64,000 bases of DNA from Zygaena filipendulae (taxonomy: Eukaryota > Arthropoda > Insecta > Lepidoptera > Zygaenidae). Made by a program: the position numbers and the translations under genes. Below, piece by piece: positions 22,695-34,524 of this stretch. The notes below the pieces were generated by a model. That model worked only from the letters and a program-made list of their open reading frames with translations, was not told the origin of the DNA and searched no databases. The stretch spans positions 4,099,501 through 4,163,500 of the forward strand of contig OU015662.1 of the NCBI GenBank assembly GCA_907165275.2. The letters are read 5' to 3'. Positions within the stretch are counted from its first letter, which is position 1. The number at the start of each line of letters is the position of its first letter.

Positions 22695-23366
22695 TGTTGT
22701 GTGCCGACGTGCCGGTAGTCAGAGAGGAGTGAAGACACAATTGATACAACAGACACAGGATTTTATATAGAGTTTATATTATGAACCAGATACTAGGTTA
22801 TAATAACTACAATATAAAATATAGAATAACTTACGCGAGATCAACTTTATACGCGGGGGGTGTCACTATGACTCGTGTTGCGTGGTTGAAGGTGGGTAAC
22901 TAACTGACTACTCCAAACTTCCCTCGCACTAAGCACGACTCTCAAAATAATGAACTACACATTTACAAAAAGGTCTTATAACAAAGGTACTGGAACGTTA
23001 CATAAAAACAATAGAAACAAAACATCTTTCACTCCAAGGAGCGGTACAGCAAAGGGTGCTGCGTGCAGATGTTACTAACGATAGGTAATTAACTAGCTAT
23101 TGCTGTTTGTGCTACACAATGAACCTTAATAAACCTTTGTTTCATCTAGGTCCTAAAACTGATAAAACCTTTTCTAAAAAAATACAAGATTCATTCTGTA
23201 AAACCAATAACACAAAGTGAATGAAAACAATGAGAAGAAACTTAGATAATAGCTTAATGTTACCGAACGTGGGAACAATGACGCTTTACAGAATTGAAAA
23301 AGAAATATTTAAAGAAATGTTCACTAATAAAATTTAACATGGCAACAGACCCCACAGTACATTACA
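22695..23366 (-). repeat. 5' LTR of the errantivirus
   Basis: 672 bp and same ends as the other LTR, with no difference seen. In element sense it contains a TATA-like box about 70 bases before its end and is followed after three bases by the primer binding site. It is the presumed promoter of the genomic RNA. Confidence 0.95.
22761..22769 (-). promoter_or_regulatory. TATA-like box in the 5' LTR
   Basis: The minus strand reads TATATAAAA about 70 bases before the LTR end. Transcription would start about 25-30 bases downstream and give a short R-U5. A copy lies at the same place in the other LTR. This is seen as a motif only. Confidence 0.45.
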
Positions 23367-23370
23367 AAAC
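23367..23370. repeat. Target site duplication AAAC, right
   Basis: AAAC directly after the right LTR matches the bases before the left LTR. Removing the provirus and one AAAC rejoins the two halves of a MITE. Confidence 0.85.
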
Positions 23371-23629
23371 AATAGACACGTATTTTTTGCTTTTTCAAAT
23401 AAATTAAATTATACAGAGATAAAGCGCATTAAAGTTTAGGGTAAGGGGGTCGTGACGTCATTAACCGCAAAACCGCCATACAAACTGTCAGAATAGTGAC
23501 GTCACGCGAAATTTCAACTCAATATATCGCCGTTATTTTTTGATTACGTAAAAAAAGAAAAAATACGTGTCCAATATTTTTTAATAATCTACAAGACGGA
23601 CTAAAAAATAAAAATTAGTCAACATGCCC
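23367..23629 (+). mobile_element. CRE-bearing MITE, copy 1, right part
   Basis: Continuation of 14358-14421 after the provirus. It contains AAACGCATT-like and TAAAGTTTAG blocks, two TGACGTCA sites (23453, 23497), and ends TAGTCAACATGCCC, the inverse of the left end. Joined in place, the element would be about 323 bp. Confidence 0.82.
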
Positions 23630-24085
23630 ATTATATAAGGTATGGAAGCCGTGTGCATACTAACTCGACTCGCATATTCTTAAGCTAGCACTGAGCAGTA
23701 ATAATGCGGCTGTATCTTCACATTACCGCCCGCCGCATTCGCAAATACCCATTGCATAAGACTTACTATATCTACGCTTACGAGTAAAATGCAATCTAGT
23801 TGTTATAATCTTCCTTATATTGAAACTAGCTTCTGTGGGTAGGGGTTCGTTTGCTCATTTTTCACTAGCTGGATCGCACACGCATAACTAACTTCACTTT
23901 TGTCGGTTCAATTTTCGAAAAGACTAAGCACGTAGATTAGAGACACTTAGAGCGTTGGTTTCACTAAAATGCCATTCGAAATTGAAATACTAAAAGATGT
24001 GACGTGTTGAACGGCAAGAGATTACGATCACGCAAAGAGACGTAGGTAATAAGGTAGTTCCACCACCCGTGATATAGCATCACTC
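23630..24085. other. No gene seen
   Basis: Flank of the MITE that holds the errantivirus. Non-repetitive as far as visible. Confidence 0.5.
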
Positions 24086-24182
24086 CGTCAGGGGTCAGAG
24101 AAAGACATAGGGTACTTTTTATCCCGGAATTTTCGCGGGAACTCCGAAATTACCGCGGCTGAAACCGCGGGGCACAGCTAAT
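24086..24182 (+). mobile_element. Helitron-like 3' fragment
   Basis: From GTCAGGGGTCAGAGAAAGAC to the CCGCGGCTGAAACCGCGG hairpin and CACAGCTAAT. Confidence 0.65.
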
Positions 24183-24305
24183 TATTCATATAAACTATTA
24201 CATATTTATTTATTTATTCAACAAAATTCCACAGCACATGACAATAATTTCATACATAATACACATTTTACATAATATACAGATTTTTTAGACAAATAAT
24301 GCTTG

Positions 24306-24375
24306 GACTTTATTATACAGCGCCATCTGCAGGTCCCAAACTAAACAGAGCTTATACTGTAGTAATAGACCCTAC
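24306..24375 (+). repeat. Dispersed repeat shared with 56063-56135
   Basis: AGCGCCATCTGCAGGTC and AACAGAGCTTATACTG parallel AGCGCCATCTTGTCTC and AGCAGAGCTTGTGCC at 56068. Type unknown. Confidence 0.45.
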
Positions 24376-24454
24376 AGATAACCTATATATATTGTATGAT
24401 TTTACTCACCCAGACTCATGGTAAACACAAATGTACAATTGTACATCAAATAAA

Positions 24455-24540
24455 TACTGACCCTAATGCGGGACTTGATCCCGCGCCACCTGGCATAGTA
24501 GTCAAATTCGCTTAAAGCAGTGGTGTTGTAAGAATGGAAA
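24455..24540 (-). repeat. SINE-like head
   Basis: The minus strand reads GGCGCGGGATCAAGTCCCGC, B-box-like, after GCCAGGT. Possibly tRNA-derived. Confidence 0.35.
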
Positions 24541-25237
24541 TCTCATAAACTTTTCTTTAACTACAACATGTCAAAGCTGAACTTTACACTGTAGTGAAAC
24601 TGTATAGGTATAAAATATCGCAGAGAATGCCAGTTTTCTAGTGACCCACTTCTTTTATCGCGTCGGCTGAAACTTAAAGTGAGATTTATGTGCAATACGA
24701 TGATATCACCCGACTTTTATGAAAGTGTACCAGATTAGTTGTGAGCTACGTTATGACTGAAAAGGTTTTATCTTGTGTGTCTAACGTGTTAGTGTGATGA
24801 GTCCTCTTGTCTCTATTACGTCACTGTTTTAAGCGAAATTCTTATGGGTCAGTAGGACTATGGGATAAATAACTATCCACGTGTAGGTTCTTATTTATTT
24901 TCCGGTCGCAATCAAGTCAAAGATAAACGCTATCTTGCTAGTAAAGATTACTTGTAATTAAAATTAGTTTTATTTCCAGCTAATTAATGAGAGACTTTGT
25001 ATGCTAATTAAAACTTGGGTCACTATCAGAAACTTTCTCACTTCGATATGGGATTAAACTCTTTCCAATTTTTCCACGCGGAAGTCGGAAAAAGCCATTT
25101 AACTTCGCAAGCAAATAATGGAGTTCGGTATTGCATTCGAATTTGCATATACCGACGAGGAAATGCAACTGAAACTATACTATCAATCTTTTTAATACAA
25201 TATGTTAGACATACGTATAAATACATTTTAAGTACTA

Positions 25238-25446
25238 TTTATGCCCCGCGGTTTACCCGCGTTAATTTCAGATTTCCCGCGGGAATTACGGGATAAAAAG
25301 TACCCTATGTGTTAATCTGATGTATAAGCTATATATTGTAAAGTTTCATTTAAATCCATCCAGTAGTTTTTGCGTGAAAGAGTAACAAACATCCATCCAT
25401 CCATCCATACATTCTTACAAACTTTCGCGTTTATAATATTTTTAGT
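25238..25446 (-). mobile_element. Helitron-like element (Lep1 type)
   Basis: Antisense from CCCCGCGGTTTACCCGCG through TCCCGCGGGAATTACGGG to TTTATAATATTTTTAGTAGGA. It contains a short (CATC)n run at 25390-25408. Confidence 0.7.
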
Positions 25447-25677
25447 AGGATGTTTTGCTTTAACATTGCGTTAGGTAGGTAGGTATACTTACCTGAAACC
25501 TAAAACATGTTTTTTTTTCATGTCATATGTAAGTCTGTGCCAAAATTTCTAGTCTAGATCGAGCGGTTGGGTCTGACCGATGATGGATGACAGTCAGGAA
25601 AGTACCTACATACCGCCAAATTGTCACATACCTACTCGTAGATGACGAAGCATCAGGGTAACCATTAAATTAATGTT

Positions 25678-25750
25678 TACGCTGTTGCGGGAATCGAACT
25701 CACAACACCTTTAGTTGCAACCATCAGGTTGACTAAACACTATATATAGA
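25678..25750 (-). repeat. SINE-like head
   Basis: The minus strand has a TTAGTCAACCTGATGG A-box-like stretch and, 35 bases later, GTGAGTTCGATTCCCGC, a good B-box. Confidence 0.45.
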
Positions 25751-26929
25751 CAAACGGGTGCATTCACTCGTTCTCTGACATGCACACAACGTCTCTGCAT
25801 AAATTTTTACGTCTATGATGCCTATTTCGTAACGTGATGTTATAGTGCCTTTTTCTGCCTCGCTTATAGGCAAGTTGGTCAGTCCATGCAAAATAATGGA
25901 ATGACAAAAGTTTATTTCGTTCTAAGCTAGCCAGTGCAGGCTAGGTCCATTCCGAAGTCCCGATACGGTTTGACAATGCACATGCAAATTATCCGCCTGC
26001 AAAGAGCATTTCTGAACGGAAAGTTTAATGGCTTAGTGTACCTCGCTCAACTTCCGCGATCCTGGCAACAATTATTTTGGTGCTGGCATTCTTGTTCTCC
26101 AATTCCTGGCTGACGGTATTCCGTACGCATCGATAAGCTTCGTTAATTAAAACTTTTTTATTATAATCGAGCAAGTGTATCCGTACAGTTTAATATTTTT
26201 TTTTTTGGGAAAGAAATCGAAATTTTTCTGTATTAAAAATTCTTTCGAATTTTATGTTCGGATAAAGATTTTTTAAATCTTGCTGGCCTTCTTTTGTTTT
26301 TAATAAGTCTTATAAAATGTATATCAAAGATTAGAAAATACGAGTTTTAATAAACTCTATTAACAAAGTTAAAGAGGAAAATATTTTGCAAATTGACTCG
26401 TTAAAAAAATCCAATACCGCAAAATTAAATTTTTTAATTAATTTCGTAGAGGAATCCAGGGCAGTTTCTTGCTTTGCCTTCAGGCTATCACCCCGAAGAC
26501 AATATTAAGTTCCTTAAGATCTTCATAATCCGAATATTGATTCGATATTGCCTGCCCGCCAACCTGGGTAATATGAAGATATTTTTCCTGTTACGTCTTA
26601 TTACTTTTGTCAAAGGGAAATTTCTTTCTCGCAAATAAAGAGAGAACATACACTTATTTGCTCACGCTATTGTACTAATAATAATATTATAATGTTTTTC
26701 TAACTTAATAAAGAATAGGTGACTTATTATTATACTACTTATTATTTTATATCATCAATAGTAACCTTTATAAGGAAACGTTGCGTACTTATATGTATGT
26801 TTTTGGTAATAAGGAGGTATTTTGTGAAAATCTCCTTCATTTTCACACAAGAAATATTATCTAGATTCTTGTGTGTTGAGCTGAAATAAATGTATTTTCT
26901 TTCTTCTTTCTTTCATTATTTCATATACG

Positions 26930-27128
26930 TACCAGCTGGTTCTCGCGGTTCTTATCAACTTAATTTCGGAGTTGCCGCAGGATTTCCGGGACAAAAGTGT
27001 CATTCCGGGATGTTTTTTTCTATATACCTCCCCTTGACAACGTGTATACATAATTTCATGATGATCGGTTGAATAATTAAGGCATGGAAGCGTAACAAAC
27101 AAATTCACAATCGCATTTATAATAATTA
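26930..27128 (-). mobile_element. Helitron-like element (Lep1 type)
   Basis: Antisense from ACCAGCTGGTTCTCGCGG through CCTTGACAACGTGTATAC and TTTCATGATGATCGGTTG to TTTATAATAATTATTAGTTA. Diverged. Confidence 0.65.
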
Positions 27129-27144
27129 TTAGTTAATATACTAA

Positions 27145-27378
27145 CGGCCGCACTCAGTAGTTGTTATGATTTTAAGTAAAGATTAAAAAAAAAAACAAAA
27201 TAAGTTAAAGTTTGTTAATGCCTAATAAATTAATGTTAATTGGCGTTTAACTAATTAAGTTACATCTCATCAAATGCCAACTAACATTAATTTACTGAAC
27301 GTCTCTGATTGCGGCAGTTTTGTTTTAAAAATCTATACTTAACTAAGTAATCATAAAAGTCGACTCTGAGTGCGGCGG
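27145..27378. mobile_element. PIF/Harbinger-like palindromic MITE, copy B
   Basis: 234 bp, with ends CGGCCGCACTCAG / CTGAGTGCGGCGG and target duplication TAA (27142-27144, 27379-27381). The two halves are inverted repeats of each other around a short AT-rich centre. Confidence 0.85.
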
Positions 27379-27381
27379 TAA

Positions 27382-29550
27382 ATAGACATAATATGACCAG
27401 TCATTCGTTTCAAAGAGGAAGCCGCTATGATATACTCGTACATACACACGTCACACAGGTTATACCAAATAATATATCATTGTATCGTCGTTTGTAATAA
27501 TATATTGTAATAAAATGCACATCGTTACGCTCTGCGGGCGATTAGCTGAAGCGAGAAATTGCTTAATCAGTCGTCACTGTGCATGTTTTGTGCGTCGATG
27601 ATTAGTTCACCTATGTTGAAGCCTGAACGTATTAATATATGACGATTTTCATTTGTATTTGATGCAAATTTTAAACAGTGTTTCTAATGTATGTTTTTAG
27701 GATAGAATTCAATTGTAATTGAATTAGGTATCTCGTTATATTGCCTCGTTAGTTCTTAAAATGTACCTACTTCTTCTCTGGTATTTAATGATTTGATATT
27801 TCTATAAAAAATTCAAAACGATTCATTCACAATGATAAAATTCTTCTTTGGTTTTTAACCGACTTTCCAAAAAGGAGGAGGTTCTGGATTCTAAGCGTAT
27901 GTTTTTTTTTTATGTTTGTCACCTCATAACTTTCGACTGGGTGAACCGATTTTGATGATTATTTTTTTATGCGAAGAAATCGAGAGAACTCTTCAAATAA
28001 AAAATATATAAAATATTTTATATATAGCATTTGTCTGTCTACACATAGTTTCAAGTTTTGCTTTAGAAACCAGGTGGCGTCGTGTGATAATGTCCAACCA
28101 AAAAGAAAACAAAAATGATTAATATCATCGTAGAGTGTACAACAGTCTACACCGCGTTTTATAATGTCAACAAAACCCTTCTCACATTGCAGCTTGCAGC
28201 TTTATGAGCCGTACATTTTCAAACAAATGACCCCTGACGGTTTTCGCGCAGTCAGTCGGTATGAAGGAAAACAGAGTTTCTGGTCACCACCCCACGTGTC
28301 GGATGAGTGATATATAATCTAGAGCAGACAACAAAACGCGCCCGTCATGATGATAGTAAACATTTCTAGTCAAATTTTCCACCCTTTCATGCCATTTTAG
28401 ATGTCAAAATATGTAGCGTCAATATACCGATGATTTGTCCGAATGACTAACGATTTTATATCTGATCTGCATCAATTAACGAATTTATGAGGGTGCAATT
28501 CGATTGTTTTCTGAATGGATGACCATAGTTTTAATATCGAATTGTAATTGGAATGCGCTTTAGCACGTAAAACTTACCAATAGGTGGGTGAGCAAATAAT
28601 TTTTTGCATTGTTATTTTGATAGGCGAATCGTTTTTATTCGCGAGACTATTTACTTTTTAATGAAAATTGAAATAGGTTATACGGACTTACCTAGCAATA
28701 TATTTAAATTTATACTGATGCATCTAGATATAAATTAAATCTACTACATGATTAACGTTCGGAAATATAATATCCAATCACAAATCGCATTAAAAAAATA
28801 TTTAAAAGTGCAAGCTAATTATGAAGCTCAGATGAATTAAAGCCTTTGTACAAAATCGTCGCAGAATCGTTGAGTTATGCAGCTTAATATATATTTGAGC
28901 AAAGCTGTAAGTACTATTTTATTGAATGAATCTCTATCAATTGCATGAAAGGTGTTTTAAAAAATGTTAAAACCCTGTAAATTTTTTTGCACCACGACTC
29001 GTTTTCTTGCAAGGAAATTGTTATACACAGTGGGTGGTAAAATTAAAAATTCCAACAGAAGAGTAAAGTTTCGTTCCCGAGGTATGAAATCTAGTCGATA
29101 ATTGAAATAACAAACTGCGCTGTGCTGGCGCTGACACGTTGACGTTTAATTTTAGTGCGTTTAGAAAGAGGAAAAGTGTTTGCGACGGACAATTGTTGGG
29201 TTCCAAGAATTTTTAAACGCTTAACAATTAACAATCTTGAATGGTTCGGTTGAATTAATTTAGTTAAGGCCCTTGCAGGAGTGAAATGTTTTTATAGCCA
29301 CCAGCTTTAAAAAAATTACGAGATACTCCATAAATAATTTGCACCATTACCTAAACGTATTAGCAAAAATTTTAAACAAAATGTGATAAAATAACTACTA
29401 TTTGCGGTTCTTAAGTGTTTTTTTTTTTATTTTGCAATTATGTAGATAGTATTTATTCTTTTTTACATATTCTACGATGTTTTTTTTATATATACATATA
29501 CATACATATACAATACATAATACCTCAGATTTTTTTAAGTTTTACCACTC
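27382..29550. other. No gene seen outside the listed repeat end
   Basis: AT-rich intergenic sequence. Confidence 0.5.
27857..27975. repeat. Dispersed repeat end
   Basis: TTAACCGACTTTCCAAAAAGG, GGAGGTTCT and GTGAACCGATTTTGATGATT form a stretch familiar from lepidopteran dispersed repeats. The related end AAGTCGGCTAATAATA occurs at 55526. Recognised from memory only. Confidence 0.4.
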
Positions 29551-29553
29551 TAA

Positions 29554-29790
29554 CCGCCGCACTCAGAGTCGACTTTAATGATTAGGTAGTTAAGTATAGA
29601 TTTTTAAAACATAACTGCCGCAATCAGACGAGTTTAAGAAATTAATGTTAATTGACATTTAACTAATTAAGTTACATCTCATTAAATGCCAATTAACATT
29701 AATTTACTGAACGTCTCTGATTGAGGCAGTTTTGTTTTAAAAATCTATACTTAACTAAGTAATCATTAAAGTCGACCCTGAGTGCGGCGG
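29554..29790. mobile_element. PIF/Harbinger-like palindromic MITE, copy C
   Basis: 237 bp with CCGCCGCACTCAG ends and TAA duplications (29551-29553, 29791-29793). It is nearly a full-length palindrome whose arms contain ACTGCCGCAATCAG and AATGTTAATTG blocks. Confidence 0.88.
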
Positions 29791-29813
29791 TAAGGTTCTT
29801 AAGGGTTGTAATA

Positions 29814-29962
29814 GGCATGTTGACTAATTTTTATTTTTTAGTCCGTCTTGTAGATTAATAAAAAATATTGGACACGTATATTTTCTTTTTTTACGTAAAT
29901 AAAAAATAACGGCGATATATTGAGTTGAAATTTCGAGTGACGTCACTATTCTGACAGTTAGA
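29814..29962 (-). mobile_element. CRE-bearing MITE, copy 2, truncated
   Basis: It starts GGCATGTTGACTA and runs antisense to copy 1 through the TGACGTCA site at 29938 before the similarity ends. It sits 24 bases from PIF-like MITE copy C. Confidence 0.75.
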
Positions 29963-30896
29963 ATGACACTATAGAATATGTATAAAAAAAAGTTACCTAC
30001 TTACAAATTACAGAAACTTTTTCTTCAGGCTCCCATTTTGTTTGATAAAGCGAGTTCTCGAATATGTTTTTTTTTGTTCATAAAAAATTTCATTACTCCG
30101 CACTCTATTTTTACTCGCATTGAAAAACGCCATAAAAGCGTCGGATGAAGTTGTTCGGAAAAACGGATAAATGTGTTGAATACTAATTTGATTTATGAAT
30201 AGCTCCGATGTTAATTACATTAAGTTGTCGGATTCTGGTGCCGAAGCGCAGTGATTTTATTAATGGGGTTGTTAATGAATTTTAATTACTTATTTACAAA
30301 TTTTTTAAAAATACTTTCAATTTATTAAGGATTTAATTTTATTTACTATTTGAACCAAATTTCGGAATGTATCGAAAAAAAATATAAAAGCCAAATGTCT
30401 GGCGGACTGAAATACATAGATAAAAGCGTTAATTTTTAATTATAGTTCAACGCTATACGGAAATAATTGTGTTTAAGTCTTTAAGAACCTGAATCCTGAG
30501 ACTCGATAAAAATTGCTACAAAAAATATTTTTTGCTCGGACCTGTACTTCAAATAAATACAGAATGTATATTTGGCATACTGAATAGTAATTTTTAATTT
30601 TTTGCCATCTATAGAGCATTTGGGGTTGTGTTAGAGGCACGCGCGCTATGGGCAAGGTATGTTGATCTTAGCGAATTAGGACTCTGCCTTGATTACTTAG
30701 CAGTTGATATTATTGTTTATAATGATATTGTTTATACCTAAAAGAATTAAAGTTTTTTCTACCATTATTTGGGTTGAAATATCAGCTTTTCTTATTTTAA
30801 TCTTTAGTCCATTGGATTTAGAAGCATCGAAAGCTGATTAGGAACTAGGTATATAATAAAGTCTACAGCCTATTTTTGAGATTGAACTCTAAGGTT
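29963..30896. other. No gene seen
   Basis: AT-rich intergenic sequence with only short frames. Confidence 0.5.
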
Positions 30897-31320
30897 CTGT
30901 TCACACTAGGCTCATAGGGGGCAGTGAGCTGCCTGCCGACCGACTTCCAGCCGCAAACCGGCGACTAACTGCCTCACTCAGAGTCGACTTTAATGATTAC
31001 TTAGTTAAGTATAGATTTTTAAAACAAAACTGCCGCAATCAAAGACGATCAGTAAATTAATGTTAATTGGCATTTAATGAGATGTTAGTTAATTAGTTGA
31101 ATGCCAATCAACATTAATTTATTAAACTTGTCTGATAGCGGCAGTTTTGTTTTAAAAATCTATACTTAACTAAGTAATCATTAAAGTCGACTCTGAGTGC
31201 GGCGGTAAGCCACTGACTGTAGCTAGAAGCAAACTGACGTGCGAGCTATATGATATGGCTCACGTAATTTAGCTGCAAACCAGCCGCTGACTAAAATAGT
31301 CGGTGAGCTGCGTATTTTAC
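30897..31320. repeat. Repeat-like sequence interrupted by PIF MITE copy D
   Basis: Both flanks of the MITE carry GCAAACC-GCCG-GACTAA blocks (30952-30968 and 31273-31300), and the left starts TTCTGTTCACACTAGGC. It appears to be an older dispersed repeat split by the insertion. Confidence 0.4.
30969..31205. mobile_element. PIF/Harbinger-like palindromic MITE, copy D
   Basis: 237 bp with TAA duplications (30966-30968, 31206-31208), very similar to copy C. It interrupts another repeat-like sequence (30897-31320), with GCAAACCGGCG on one side and GCAAACCAGCCG on the other. Confidence 0.88.
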
Positions 31321-34094
31321 CCCTTTTAAATTAATGATCTATTCTTATTAGTTCGGGATGCTGATGTTTTATAGTGAGCAGTAAAGTGTATGAACACGCC
31401 CTAAAATGTTTTTTTTTCTCGTTAAAAGACACAACATCAGTGGCCAGACCGATCGAACGATCTCGTCAGTGCGACGCTAATATATTCAGTTCCCATACTC
31501 AGCCCAGCCACAGAACACGTAGTCATTTTATTATGCCTCAACACGACCTCTCTTTTTCAATATAAGGGTAAACCCGTAAAATTTTATTTTATACCGGTTA
31601 CTTTGTTCATTGAAATACTTCTTCGTGATATGCTAATACTGTAGCCTCACAAAAGGAAAGCAGGGAGCCGTACGCTGTATTGTGAGGTGGACTAAGAAAT
31701 TTGAATAAGTATTTACACTAAACAGGGGCAGAATGCATTAACGTTTGCCTTAAATTTTAAAAATGTCGCATAGAGTGTTATGTATGGGCTTTAAAGAGCG
31801 TCTTGAGATATCATTAGTGCAGCGGGAGAGAGCTCTTGGGCCAGATTAAGAGTTGCACTGTGCTCCTTGAGCTCTTAGCTATGACAATAATACGACGTTT
31901 CCTTTTATTCTTAAGTACGTCTCAGGAATTAAAACGTAAGTAATAAAACTAAATAGTAATAAGCAATTTGAGTGCAAAAACTTTACTGTGCATTCTCCTG
32001 GGAATAATTGTTTGCACAAACTGAACAATTTTAGAAATTAATTTAAAAGTAACCTATGGGGTAAACCAAAATCATTTTCCTACATTTGGAAAAGTACATT
32101 CCTTAACGTTTGAATGGTATATACTGCAGCAACCACGACGAATGAAGGCTTCAGTGGTCTTTGCACTTTTTGAAGTACCTACTGAAAGAAATTTGGCTTC
32201 TACGAGTACCTTTATAACTCTCATAGTGGATTCAACTTCGCCAAAATCCATCTTAATTTGCGCCAACATCAAAACTCGGGCTATTCGCAAAAGAAAATCT
32301 CGACTACAAATACACAATATGTATGCACCTACGTATACGGGTCTTTCAAAAAGGCAGTAACCACTAATCCTTGCAAACGCCTCACTATTATTATCTTGGA
32401 AGCAAATTCTAGCTGGTTGCGTCTAACCAAAAAATTTACAAATGTTTTACTGTATGAATTACACATTTCATGACCAGTTTATTTTTTCTTTACATCACTC
32501 TGTATTTTGATTGTTATTTACTTGGAAATCAAAGTAATCGAAATAGCTCAAAGTATAGCAAAATTAAAGCTGATGGTCGTTGGGGAAGAAAGCTCAATTT
32601 CCAGTGGCGACTGAGTAGAAGATACGATGGGAGTAGATCTCTTTACAAGGTGAATCGAGGGTCTGTCCGTTTTGGGATCCGCTTAGATGAAGGTGACGCA
32701 GAACTGGTTATCACAGAAATCCTTGGGGTAGGAATTGGTCCAGAAGTGACGTCCAACAGCTAATACAATGATGGTGTAATGTATAATTCATGTTTATATT
32801 TTAATTTATTTTCCTAATATCACGTAGCACAATTTAAAAATATTTCCAACATTAGTGTAAGTTTCAACATGATATCCTGTTGTGTTCATTATCATTAGAC
32901 AAAGTGCGTCTGTGAGGTGGTTGTGTCGACTCATCCACTGCAACATGATAATTTTGCGCATATTATAGCATATTTCCCATGTTCTGAGGTGCATAATCTC
33001 TTTAGACTCTACATACACTTAATGTATTAAAACACACAAGTTATATTTCAAACGGGTGGGCGTTTTACAAAGTGTAGAATGTCCAATTTGTTACTGCCAC
33101 CTAAAGGGGTCCGGACACAAGTATGATGAAGATTTTATTGTACCAGCATAATGTTGGTCTGTAGGTGTACGATTTTCTGTAGCAATAAGTTGGAGCGTAA
33201 CAAAAGATGCCACAGGCGGCCTACGCCCACAAGTACTTGATTGTCTGCATCAAAAGATAATTCAAGAAAACAAATGTGTGAAGCAAAGTAATATAAATAT
33301 ACTCTGTACTAATACTATGAAGAGTAAAATTGTGTTTTATTGTACAGATTCTGAAAAATTCTTTCACTAATGGGTAGCTAGGACATCTCTCAGTTACATA
33401 AGATACTCTTTATTCCGAAACAAATCGTTCCGCGAGTAGAAAAGCTATTTTGTCTAAAGTTACGAGTTATACTTATTTAGATCTTTTAATGAGACAAAGG
33501 GTACTTTTATCCGTTACATAAAGTTCCTGAGGGAATCCCAAAATTGAAGTCGGTAAAACAGCGAAATTGGCGAGTAAATGAAAACGAATAAAATAAAAAT
33601 GATTTTGTTTTTAATAGGTACAAAAATATTGAGAACAACAAAATTTATTAAATGTAACCTAACATAATATTAAGGGCCTTGTTTGTCATAGAGAAAAATT
33701 TATGGAAAATCTATTTTGTAAAAGTATTTTTTAAATAACTCGTGCAAGTCGGATTTAATGAAAAAAGCAAGAAAAAATATATTATACAGTAATTACTTTC
33801 ATTTTTTATGAGACAAAATTGTTATAGGCAAAAACAAACCTAGCTTGTAGCTCTACTAATCCACTTTATATGAAGGGGATGAATATTATTACAATATCAA
33901 ATGGGTGGAGACATGCAATCCACAGAGTTCAATCCCGTGCGGCTTAACCGGGTATCGAATTGCAAATGGCCAAGGAAAATGTAGCATTTAACGCTTTGCC
34001 GACTGCGAACGACTTCCAAATAGTTGCGGCTTCGCTGCACAGAATCTAAAATATTTAAACTTGACTCCAATTCATAGATTGGAAAAAATATATA
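31321..34094. other. No gene recognised
   Basis: Frames up to 97 codons (32470-32763) show no motif. Decayed Helitron-like and SINE-like traces are suspected near 33500 and 33930 but too weak to list. Confidence 0.45.
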
Positions 34095-34240
34095 TTGCTA
34101 CTTTACTTATAAAGCTGAGGCGAGTAGATAGTTTATTAGATATAAAGAGCAGAAGTCAGCGAAAAAGGGATTTTCATCCCGGAGTTCTCAAGAAAATCCT
34201 AAAATTCGCGAGAGTGAAATCTCACGTAATGTATTTGTCG
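34095..34240 (+). mobile_element. Degraded Helitron-like tail
   Basis: TTTTCATCCCGGAGTTCTC and GAGAGTGAAATCTCACG recall the tail and hairpin. Low similarity. Confidence 0.35.
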
Positions 34241-34524
34241 TAGTATAAAAATATTTTGTTTTTTATCGTTAGTGCAACAAGACAGGCGATTTGGTTACAA
34301 CTGTAATTCCCATTCTCACCAACATCCCCTATACTATCACCTATGAGTATAGGATCGTTTACTTAAAAGCTTCCGTAAACCATCCCCTAAATTGCATTTA
34401 TTATACGTAAGCATCCGCGTAGGTGACTCCTAACAGTTGGTGAAACAGAATCTTCTAACGGTCACCTAACAACATTTAGGAGATCTCATAAACGGGCTGT
34501 CGGTGAAAACGGACATAAGTCTTT

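Larger units (their letters stand above)
14422..23366 (-). mobile_element. Complete errantivirus (Ty3/Gypsy with env)
   Basis: This is a full-length endogenous retrovirus-like element read on the minus strand: 5' LTR, tRNA-Leu-type primer site, leader, gag, pol (protease, RT, RNase H, integrase), env, polypurine tract, 3' LTR. The ends are TG..CA and it is flanked by a 4-bp duplication AAAC (14418-14421 and 23367-23370), the duplication size usual for errantiviruses. The two 672-bp LTRs match at every base I compared, so the insertion should be young. All frames are long; the only departures from one gag-pol frame are two -1 steps (21287 and about 18918). The layout is that of insect errantiviruses such as gypsy and TED; the species-level lineage cannot be named from sequence alone. 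Confidence 0.95.
24541..26929. other. No gene seen outside the listed repeats
   Basis: Intergenic DNA with a Helitron-like copy at 25238 and a SINE-like head at 25678. The remaining frames are short. Confidence 0.5.
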
